Assembly: GCA_011772595.1 (NCBI GenBank)
Contig: WVZH01000513.1
Coordinates: 1-13,079 of the forward strand
Direction of reading: 5' to 3'
Source: Anaerolineales bacterium
GTDB taxonomy: Bacteria > Chloroflexota > Anaerolineae > Anaerolineales > E44-bin32
Length of the DNA stretch: 13,079 nt
Both the position numbers and the translations under genes were made by a program. Under the pieces are notes generated by a model that was not told where the DNA came from, did no database searches, and saw only the letters and a program-made list of their open reading frames with translations. This document shows, piece after piece, positions 7,880 through 13,079 of the stretch (its first letter is position 1; every line of letters starts with the position of its first letter).

Positions 7880-9007
7880 TCACACCCTGAAATGACCACC
7901 TTGATAAACCAAATCACCGTCAACCAAGATCTCTCCTCCATCCCGCATATCGGTGATGAAATCCCAATGAATTGCGCTCTTGTTCACACTACCCGTCTTC
8001 GGATACCCTGCTCCTATGGCGATATGAATTGTGCCGCCGATTTTCTCATCGAAGAGAATGTTGCGGGTCGGCCTTTCAATACCGTAGTTGTTGCCAATCG
8101 CGAACTCACCCATATAGCGCGCACCTCGATCTGTTTCCAACATAGACTCCAGGAACGATTGATTTTTCTCTGCCATCGCCTCCACAACGCGACCATGCGC
8201 GAACTTAAACTCAACGCCCTCCACCTCGTTTCCCCTCGATACAGAAGGAATTGTAAAACGCACCCAGCCATTGACAGATTCCTCTACCGGTCCAGTGAAG
8301 ACTTCCCCATCCGGCATGTTGCGACGACCACAGGAGTTAATGAACTTGCGCCCCTGAATGGAAAATGTGAGGTCGCAATTTGGACCGCGCACCACAACTT
8401 CGTCATGGCCAGTTAAAGCGTCGACGACCTTTTGTTGTTCTTGTTGGACTTGCAACCAATACGCGATTGGATCGCCTTGGGGATCATCGACGTGACAGGC
8501 ACGATAGACCAAATCCTCAAACTCACTCAGATTCATCTCAGCGTCCTGTGCATAAGCTTCCGTCGGGAAGAGTGTCGTAACCCAACGGAATTCCCCTCGA
8601 TCTCCGCGAGCGAATTGCGACGCTACAATGGGCGCTAAGGCTTTCCCACGACGTGCTAGCAGCTTTCGCTTGACGTTTGAATGGGCCTTCGTGTTGCTCA
8701 GAGACCATATGCGGATTCGTGATTCGAAATTTTCATACGCCAATTGGTAAAAAGTCGGCACGAAATCAATCTGCTCAGCGCTTGCGTGATCCAAGAAAAT
8801 ATCATCAAGACCCGATTTGTATGTTAGACCTGAGAGTGAAATGGCAAGATGGGGATGCCCGCCGGCTTCGAGTATGCACTGGAAGACCGCTCGTACTAAG
8901 GGCTCGGCCACCGGTTCGGCCTCGATGAGTACGCGATCCCCAGTTTGTATTCTGGTCGAGTAATTCACGAGCAAGTGCGCCATGCGCTCAGCACGTGGAT
9001 CCGGCAT
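7880..9007 (-). CDS. M29-family (thermophilic-type) aminopeptidase
   Basis: The protein resembles the M29 metallo-aminopeptidases (AmpS/aminopeptidase T group), cytoplasmic enzymes that remove N-terminal residues using two metal ions. It has 375 residues, somewhat shorter than the roughly 410 usual for the family. Candidate metal ligands are Glu235 (NMPDGEVFTGP), Glu301 (GEFAIGNN), His328 (GGTIHIAIG), and His347 and Asp349 (SAIHWDFITDM). The 66-residue spacing between the two glutamates fits my memory of the family. The open frame continues to a TTG at 9031. The ATG at 9007 is preferred because AAAGGTGG (9011-9018) precedes it and homologues start MPDPR. It lies upstream of the cytochrome gene, a surprising partner, and shares its promoter. 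There is no signal peptide. Confidence 0.93.
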   Translation of the reverse strand: MPDPRAERMAHLLVNYSTRIQTGDRVLIEAEPVAEPLVRAVFQCILEAGGHPHLAISLSGLTYKSGLDDIFLDHASAEQIDFVPTFYQLAYENFESRIRIWSLSNTKAHSNVKRKLLARRGKALAPIVASQFARGDRGEFRWVTTLFPTEAYAQDAEMNLSEFEDLVYRACHVDDPQGDPIAYWLQVQQEQQKVVDALTGHDEVVVRGPNCDLTFSIQGRKFINSCGRRNMPDGEVFTGPVEESVNGWVRFTIPSVSRGNEVEGVEFKFAHGRVVEAMAEKNQSFLESMLETDRGARYMGEFAIGNNYGIERPTRNILFDEKIGGTIHIAIGAGYPKTGSVNKSAIHWDFITDMRDGGEILVDGDLVYQGGHFRV

Positions 9008-9048
9008 AAGCCACCTTTGGCGAAAGTTCAATCCAAAACCAACGGTGA

Positions 9049-9054
9049 ATTATA
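9049..9054 (-). promoter_or_regulatory. -10 box of the aminopeptidase-cytochrome unit
   Basis: A perfect TATAAT on the minus strand lies about 42 nt before the aminopeptidase ATG, giving a leader of about 35 nt. The -35 region is poor: the best candidate has only 3/6 matches. An activator may therefore be needed, or the match may be chance. Confidence 0.45.
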
Positions 9055-9410
9055 TCATTGCGGCAGTTTGTGTTGCGATGTGGAGACATCATCGTAGACT
9101 CGACCATCATGAGAACACCACGGATTCTCCTCAATCATGAAATTCTTCACCCGGCTGGTGTAGAGACGCCTTGCCGGAGTCTCTACGTCATACCCATGAA
9201 AGCTTAAATCACCTGGTTCATTCGCCAACCAATTCAAATGGGTCGACATTTCCGGCCCTGCATGGCCGACCCTCGTGCGTTACCCATTCTACGTAGTAAT
9301 TGTCACAGACACCTCGATCTTCGACACACTCTTCACGGATACACCGGAGATCCACACGTAAGATTCCTTTAATATCCGCGAGGTAAACTTACTCGCACAA
9401 AACATTATCC
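9055..9410. other. Non-coding spacer between divergent genes
   Basis: No convincing gene lies here. The stretch holds the palindromic repeat at 9160-9186, a short hairpin at 9253-9268 (CGGCC, loop of 6, GGCCG), and presumably the msrB promoter, which I could not place. An open frame of 64 codons on the minus strand (9055-9249) runs through the palindrome and lacks a good ribosome-binding site, so I do not call it. Confidence 0.5.
9160..9186. repeat. Small palindromic repeat unit
   Basis: GTAGAGAC at 9160-9167 and GTCTCTAC at 9179-9186 form a perfect 8-bp stem. One mismatch and a CC/GG pair extend it towards a TTGCC loop. The arms resemble a short dispersed palindrome with GTAGAGAC ends that I recall from cyanobacterial and Chloroflexota intergenic DNA. 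That link is from memory, and only one copy is seen in this window. There is no T-run on either side to make it a terminator. Confidence 0.5.
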
Positions 9411-9411
9411 T

Positions 9412-9500
9412 CTCGGCTTGATGACATACTCCGAAACCTCGGGGCGTGACCCCAACATGGGAAAGATTATCTCCAAGCCGGAGCAAAGGAGAAGGTATCG
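9412..9500 (+). ncRNA. Possible structured leader of msrB
   Basis: The sequence before msrB can fold in several mutually exclusive ways. CGGCTTG (9414-9420) pairs with CAAGCCG (9474-9480) as a closing stem. Inside it are CCGA-AACC-TCGG (9431-9442) and GGGG-CGTGA-CCCC (9441-9453), which overlap by 2 nt. CTCC (9471-9474) can instead pair with GGAG (9480-9483). The structure ends 2 nt before the ribosome-binding site AAAGGAG (9485-9491). It matches no riboswitch class I know. Leader regulation is inferred from folding alone. Confidence 0.3.
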
Positions 9501-9902
9501 ATGGCTTATGATGTGAAGAAGACTGATGAGCAATGGCGTAAAGAGCTCACACCGGAGCAATATTACGTCACACGTCAGAAAGGGACGGAGCGACCTTTCA
9601 GTGGAAAATACAACACCTTCAAGGGCAAGGGCATTTTTCTATGCGTCGGTTGTGGAACCCCCCTGTTCGACGCCGATACGAAATACAACTCGGGGTCCGG
9701 TTGGCCTAGCTTCTGGGCGCCGATCTCGGAAGAGAATGTGCGGACCTCACACGACACCAGTCATGGTATGGTTCGCACCGAGGTTGTATGCAATCGGTGC
9801 GGTAGCCACCTCGGCCACGTCTTCGAGGACGGTCCACAACCCACCGGTCTACGTTATTGCATCAACTCCGCGGCGTTGAATTTTGATGGTCTCGAGGAAT
9901 GA
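9501..9902 (+). CDS. msrB: Peptide-methionine (R)-S-oxide reductase MsrB
   Basis: MsrB reduces methionine-R-sulfoxide in proteins, repairing oxidative damage in the cytoplasm. The 133-residue protein is the single-domain form. It has the structural zinc site CVGCG (Cys48, Cys51) and CNRCG (Cys97, Cys100), the substrate-pocket motif GWPSF at 67-71, GHVFEDGP, and the catalytic RYCINSAAL with Cys120. The resolving cysteine found in many MsrBs just before GWPSF is Ser66 here, so this enzyme must be recycled by a different cysteine or directly by a reductant. AAAGGAG lies 9 nt before the ATG. It is monocistronic, divergent from the aminopeptidase unit and convergent with the FAD enzyme. Confidence 0.97.
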   Translation: MAYDVKKTDEQWRKELTPEQYYVTRQKGTERPFSGKYNTFKGKGIFLCVGCGTPLFDADTKYNSGSGWPSFWAPISEENVRTSHDTSHGMVRTEVVCNRCGSHLGHVFEDGPQPTGLRYCINSAALNFDGLEE

Positions 9903-9945
9903 TAATCCGGGTACGGGTGACTTCCGATCATTACTCACCACCCCA
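9903..9945. other. Short convergent junction
   Basis: Only 43 nt separate the msrB stop from the stop of the opposite gene. GGTGA near 9916 and TCACC near 9935 can form a weak 5-bp stem with a long loop and no T-run. No good bidirectional terminator is visible. Confidence 0.3.
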
Positions 9946-11241
9946 CTAGGATTGCTCCTCAAGCAACATCTCTCGCACCGTGCGGCGGGCGATCTCGACG
10001 GCGAAATTGGTCCCTCGATCCCAGGGGTAAACCTGACTCATGCTCGCCAGCCATAGACCCGTGATCGGCGTCTTGATGCTCGGGATAACCTCGGAGTGAT
10101 TCACTGGAGGCACAGGTTGGGCATAAGGTGTTCGGAAGAGCCAAGAATCTCGTACCCAATCCCGCTTGAAATTTGGATTGAAGCGCACGAAAGACGGCAA
10201 GAAGCGTTCTAGCAAGGCTTCTTTCTGCATCGAGAAGTATTCATGATCTGGATCGAGATAGTCTCCACAATAAACAATATGATCACCACCAAAGAACGCA
10301 GGGGAAATGAAATTGGTGTGCTCGACAAGGGAGAGGAATGGAAAACCCGCTTCCTTTGGCAAATTGTGCCAGTAGATACCCCCTTCAGAAAGCCGCTGTC
10401 TGAGCGCAAGGATCATCACGACTGCGCCCATGGACTTCATCCCTAGCAACCGATTCGTATACTCGACTGGCAGTGAAGGAGCGATCTTCGCCAGCACCGC
10501 AGGTGAGATTGTCGCCAGACACTGGTCGACCTCAACGTCGCCATCTTCGATGGACACTCTCAAGCCACCCGTCGGCCTTCGTTCAACGTGATTAACACGT
10601 GTCCTCAATCGCATCTCCACCCCCATCGCTCGCACTCGATCGGCGAAGGCATCCAAGAACGCCTGGAATCCCCCTTCGAAGGTCCCTAATCGTGGGGTGC
10701 GCGCTTTGAATCGCGCCCACATCCAGGCCATATTGACCTCGTGGTAATGTTGACCGAATTTGCTCACTAGCAACGGCTTCCATAACTGTTGATAGGCCCG
10801 ATCTCCCATCCATCTACGTATCCAAGAATCTGCCGTGACCTTCTCCAGGGGTCTCCAGCGTGCGATGTACTTCAAATAGGCGACCACTACACCCATCCAC
10901 AAACGGTGGAGAAATGGCAAACCCGGGTATCGCAGCACAGCCAACGGGGAGTCGAGCGCATAGAAACGTTCCTCATAAAAAACCGCAGTCACCGGCCTCG
11001 GGAAGAGTACCTTGTGGCTCAATCCGAGCTCGTCGATCAATCCGAGCACATGGTCATCCGTGGCGAACCAGTGGTGATAATAATGTTCGACCGACCAATC
11101 CCAGCGCGGAATTTTAAACCCAGCGGACAGCCCTCCTACGTAATCCGCTGCCTCGAAAATGACAACTTCCGCACCGGCGCGAGCTAGGTCGTAGGCCGCG
11201 GAGAGACCTGCAATCCCACCTCCGATGATGGCCGCTTTCAT
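9946..11241 (-). CDS. FAD/NAD(P)-dependent oxidoreductase (amine oxidase/phytoene desaturase-like)
   Basis: The N-terminus is a Rossmann dinucleotide-binding motif: GGGIAGL at 7-13 and an acidic Glu30 ending the second strand (VVIFE). VGGLSAG follows. Motifs such as VEHYYHHWF, WKPLLVSKFG and the C-terminal GLWLASMSQVYPWDRGTNFAVEIAR fit the protoporphyrinogen-oxidase/amine-oxidase-like superfamily that often sits in cell-surface glycan or lipid clusters. The substrate is unknown. The protein is 431 residues. The open frame extends 14 codons further, but the ATG at 11241 starts exactly at the Rossmann strand, is preceded by AAGGAGG (11249-11255), and overlaps the upstream stop as ATGA, indicating translational coupling with the membrane protein. 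Confidence 0.92.
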   Translation of the reverse strand: MKAAIIGGGIAGLSAAYDLARAGAEVVIFEAADYVGGLSAGFKIPRWDWSVEHYYHHWFATDDHVLGLIDELGLSHKVLFPRPVTAVFYEERFYALDSPLAVLRYPGLPFLHRLWMGVVVAYLKYIARWRPLEKVTADSWIRRWMGDRAYQQLWKPLLVSKFGQHYHEVNMAWMWARFKARTPRLGTFEGGFQAFLDAFADRVRAMGVEMRLRTRVNHVERRPTGGLRVSIEDGDVEVDQCLATISPAVLAKIAPSLPVEYTNRLLGMKSMGAVVMILALRQRLSEGGIYWHNLPKEAGFPFLSLVEHTNFISPAFFGGDHIVYCGDYLDPDHEYFSMQKEALLERFLPSFVRFNPNFKRDWVRDSWLFRTPYAQPVPPVNHSEVIPSIKTPITGLWLASMSQVYPWDRGTNFAVEIARRTVREMLLEEQS

Positions 11242-12251
11242 GCTGCGCCCTCCTTCGCCATTTCGGTTTGCACAGTACTCCAATTCAGACCCTCACGTGC
11301 CATGTAATAGGCGCCCAAGAGTGTGATGGGCAGCCAGAGCGCAGCGTGCAAGACAAGTGTGTAACTCGTCGCTATGGGCTTAGGGACACGATAGGCTTCC
11401 AGTACAGCAATCCCTGGTCTATCAAAAGTGCCTACATAGCCAGGCGCTGATGGAATCGTGGTCGCCAGGTTGACGATTCCGTTCATCAACATCAAGGCGA
11501 AGAAGCTGACCTCAAAGTCGAAAGCCTGCATTACGAACCAGTATTTCCCTGTCTCGAACAACCAGATCACCACCGAGGTGATAAACACCATCAGCACGTC
11601 GATCGGCGAACGTAGCGATGCCAGACCCTCCAGGAACCGCTCGGTAAGATCCATCACGCGCATGCGGAAACGCTCAGGCACCAAGCGATCGTTAAACCAA
11701 GCAATTAGCCGCGTCGCCCGCCTCGGGAATATTGCCAAAAGGATGAAGACGAGCACCGCGCCTAAAAAGAACGCCGTGCCAATCAGTGCGAGCGTACGAA
11801 TGCTTCCCGCAAACCCCGAGTCAGCGGTTAGCGTCGCTAGCTCCTGCAGATTGAGAAACACGAAAGCCAGCATGACGACGCCATCCAGCCCCCGCTCAAC
11901 GAAGATCGTGGCCAGAGACGCGGAAATAGCCACGCCTTCTCGACGGCGCAGGACGAAAGCGCGCAGTAGCTCTCCTGCTCTAGCCGGGTAGATGTTGTTA
12001 CCCATGTAGCCTATAGCAACGACAGGGAACATATCCTTGGTCGGGATGCGCTTGATAGGACGTAATAGGTAGTGCCAGCGCCATGCCCGCGCAATCACCC
12101 CAAGGAAATAGATGGCTACACCAGGGATCAGCCACCAAAATTGCGCGCTGCGCAGCGCCTCCCAAGCTTCGACGAGACGAAAGCCTCTGAGTGCGTCCCA
12201 CAACAGGACCGCACTGATCCCTACGCCAAGCCAGAATTGCCAACGTTTCAC
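11238..12251 (-). CDS. Flippase-like integral membrane protein (UPF0104 / LPG synthase TM-domain family)
   Basis: This is a polytopic inner-membrane protein of the family related to the transmembrane domain of lysylphosphatidylglycerol synthase (MprF) and to glycan or lipid flippase-like proteins. From the GTG at 12251 it has 337 residues and about eight hydrophobic segments. Family hallmarks are NNIYPARAGELLRAFVL near 85-101, TIFVERGLDG near 115-124 and IPSAPGYVGTFD near 266-277. There is no soluble aminoacyltransferase domain, so it is not a full MprF. GGAGG at 12256-12260 precedes the GTG by 4 nt. The ATG at 12278 (9 more codons) has no ribosome-binding site but cannot be excluded. It is coupled to the FAD oxidoreductase, so the two probably act on the same lipid-linked compound, though this is inference. 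Confidence 0.92.
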   Translation of the reverse strand: MKRWQFWLGVGISAVLLWDALRGFRLVEAWEALRSAQFWWLIPGVAIYFLGVIARAWRWHYLLRPIKRIPTKDMFPVVAIGYMGNNIYPARAGELLRAFVLRRREGVAISASLATIFVERGLDGVVMLAFVFLNLQELATLTADSGFAGSIRTLALIGTAFFLGAVLVFILLAIFPRRATRLIAWFNDRLVPERFRMRVMDLTERFLEGLASLRSPIDVLMVFITSVVIWLFETGKYWFVMQAFDFEVSFFALMLMNGIVNLATTIPSAPGYVGTFDRPGIAVLEAYRVPKPIATSYTLVLHAALWLPITLLGAYYMAREGLNWSTVQTEMAKEGAA

Positions 12252-12299
12252 ACTGCCTCCACAGAATCGGCGGGGCATCCCGGACCCCGCCGCCGCTGG

Positions 12300-12327
12300 A
12301 TTCTACCATTTTCACAAAAAATGCAAA
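12300..12327 (-). promoter_or_regulatory. Putative promoter of the flippase-FAD unit
   Basis: On the minus strand TTTGCA (12327-12322), a 16-nt T/A-rich spacer and TAGAAT (12305-12300) match the sigma-70 consensus at 4/6 and 5/6. Transcription would begin near 12293, about 42 nt before the GTG start. This leaves only about 15 nt before the alternative ATG. Confidence 0.45.
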
Positions 12328-12509
12328 CCGAAGCCGAATATACCAGCCGGAATGCATTAATCCCAATAATGGATGCTAATGAAGAATTGTGTCCACATGA
12401 TGGCACTTCTTGTACCGATCCGCCGGGTCGCACAGCACACCAGATTACCCAGGGATTCTTTGGAACCCCGCCCTTACAAGCACTGAATACGGTTTACATA
12501 GGCTCACCG

Positions 12510-12526
12510 CCTCCATACCATGGAGG
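12510..12526. repeat. Perfect 7-bp hairpin
   Basis: CCTCCAT and ATGGAGG surround a 3-nt loop. There is no adjacent T-run, so it is not an evident terminator. It could be part of a folded transcript or a protein site. Confidence 0.4.
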
Positions 12527-12550
12527 GCTCTATAACGAATATTTATATAT

Positions 12551-12596
12551 ACTAAGAAAAGGAACTGGGCTTCCCCCCCATTTAGGAAAAGCCCAG
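12551..12596 (-). terminator. Hairpin with T-rich tail
   Basis: CTGGGCTT (12565-12572) and AAGCCCAG (12589-12596) form an 8-bp stem, extended by CC/GG past a small bulge. Read on the minus strand it is followed by TTCCTTTTCTT, a terminator-like tail. It may end a transcript that starts in the spacer or read-through from the SWIM gene. Confidence 0.4.
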
Positions 12597-12680
12597 ATCG
12601 CAGATAAGTTCAGGTATGACTATAGCACATTTGCGACCCTAAAATCTAGTTTATTTGCAAACTCATCCGTGATCAGGGAG

Positions 12681-12719
12681 ACACATAAACTGGCGACTTC
12701 ACCTCTGCAAAGTCGCCAG
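12681..12719 (-). terminator. Probable terminator of the SWIM gene
   Basis: CTGGCGACTT (12690-12699) and AAGTCGCCAG (12710-12719) form a perfect 10-bp stem with a 10-nt loop, 46 nt after the stop of the minus-strand SWIM gene. On that strand TTTATGTGT follows. The T-tail is imperfect but the position fits. Confidence 0.55.
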
Positions 12720-12765
12720 GTCCTTCCCGCTACTCTCTCAGGGTTTTTCTATGTCTATTCGATTG

Positions 12766-13011
12766 TTACGTGATCTCGATCGGAACTGCTAGCATGCCTG
12801 CCATGATTCGTTCAAGGGCCATCGTATGGCTGCACACCCCTCGGGTTATGAAGAAGTTACAGTCGCACTTCCAATGCCCATCGTCAAACTCAACCGTATG
12901 GGGATTGTTCTCCCCGTCAAAAGTCGCTTGGAAGTTTCGAATACATATGCGCTCTCGCTCTTCCGCGTAGCGCTTGGCTTTCTCGATCTTGCCAATCATC
13001 CCATAATCCAT
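12766..13011 (-). CDS. Small SWIM zinc-finger protein
   Basis: The 81-residue protein contains a SWIM zinc-binding motif, CxC-x8-CxH: Cys49, Cys51, Cys60 and His62, within WKCDCNFFITRGVCSHTMALERI. SWIM domains bind DNA or protein and usually form part of larger proteins. Here the domain stands alone after a basic, helical N-terminus (IEKAKRYAEERER) and a short beta-like stretch. The function is unknown. The ATG at 13011 follows AAGGAGG (13016-13022) by 4 nt. A GTG one codon upstream is too close to that site, and a later ATG at 12999 is less well placed. A terminator hairpin lies only about 40 nt upstream, leaving little space for its own promoter. Confidence 0.82.
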   Translation of the reverse strand: MDYGMIGKIEKAKRYAEERERICIRNFQATFDGENNPHTVEFDDGHWKCDCNFFITRGVCSHTMALERIMAGMLAVPIEIT

Positions 13012-13048
13012 CACTCCTCCTTCATCGTATTTTTGACCGAATGATCGT

Positions 13049-13079
13049 AAAAAGGCACGCGCGTCTTAGCAGCGTGCCT
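13049..13079 (-). terminator. Intrinsic terminator of a gene beyond the right edge
   Basis: AGGCACGC (13053-13060) and GCGTGCCT (13072-13079) form a perfect 8-bp GC-rich stem with an 11-nt loop. On the minus strand TTTTT follows directly. This is a textbook rho-independent terminator for a minus-strand gene outside the window, or an attenuator in front of the SWIM gene. The stem may extend past the window edge. Confidence 0.75.

Larger units (their letters stand above)
12328..12765. other. AT-richer intergenic region with hairpins
   Basis: No recognised gene lies here. The stretch is visibly richer in A+T than its neighbours and holds three perfect inverted repeats (12510-12526, 12565-12596, 12690-12719), plus an extended -10 box on the minus strand (12619-12627). 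A plus-strand frame stays open from 12321 to 12773 but has no ribosome-binding site and no recognisable protein, so I treat it as non-coding. Confidence 0.5.

Noticed and set aside
9055..9249. Minus-strand open frame of 64 codons upstream of the aminopeptidase
   Set aside because: It runs through the palindromic repeat, has only a weak ribosome-binding site, ends next to the -10 box of the following gene, and resembles no family I know.
11458..11991. Plus-strand frame of 177 codons opposite the flippase gene
   Set aside because: It is the complement of a membrane-protein gene and is rich in Ser, Arg and Thr, as expected for the reverse strand of hydrophobic codons.
12321..12773. Plus-strand open frame of about 150 codons in the spacer after the flippase gene
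   Set aside because: It has no ribosome-binding site, no recognisable domain, and contains several perfect hairpins. Its 3' end overlaps the SWIM gene on the other strand. Its openness is unusual, so a homologue search would be worthwhile, but I cannot support it as a gene.

Overview
The window looks like an ordinary chromosomal stretch from a member of the Chloroflexota, most likely an Anaerolineae-like lineage. This is inferred from gene style and is not proven. The clues are a lipoprotein with a Pro/Thr linker of the TPPPTATP kind, a small stand-alone SWIM zinc-finger protein, an FAD-dependent oxidoreductase coupled to a UPF0104-type flippase-like membrane protein, and the HypE N-terminus with a CPRPLS segment. 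There are no phage, transposon, CRISPR or rRNA/tRNA signals.

Layout. Positions 1-5887, minus strand, hold a complete [NiFe]-hydrogenase maturation operon transcribed hypA-hypB-hypF-hypC-hypD-hypE; hypE is cut by the left edge. A plausible sigma-70-type promoter (5922-5950) lies just upstream of hypA. Two junctions are ATGA overlaps (hypA/hypB, hypC/hypD) and the other spacers are 28 to 51 nt. Together the six products make and insert the Fe(CN)2CO moiety (HypF, HypE, HypC, HypD) and nickel (HypA, HypB). No hydrogenase structural subunit or maturation protease is in the window.

Positions 6105-9007, minus strand, hold a two-gene unit: an M29-type aminopeptidase followed by a five-haem c-type cytochrome lipoprotein. 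A perfect TATAAT box sits upstream at 9049-9054. Positions 9008-9500 are intergenic. They contain a small palindromic repeat (9160-9186) and a structured leader in front of msrB (9501-9902, plus strand), a methionine sulfoxide reductase B.

Positions 9946-12251, minus strand, hold a second two-gene unit: the flippase-like membrane protein, then the FAD oxidoreductase, overlapping by ATGA. A promoter lies at 12300-12327. Positions 12328-12765 are AT-richer intergenic DNA with three clear hairpins. An 81-residue SWIM protein (12766-13011, minus) follows, and the window ends in an intrinsic terminator belonging to a gene beyond the right edge.

Several starts were moved from the longest open frame on the basis of ribosome-binding sites and family N-termini (hypC, hypF, cytochrome, aminopeptidase, FAD enzyme, flippase). 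I found no convincing evidence of an undescribed system. The best second looks are the aminopeptidase-cytochrome pairing, the msrB leader and the hairpin-rich spacer near the right end.
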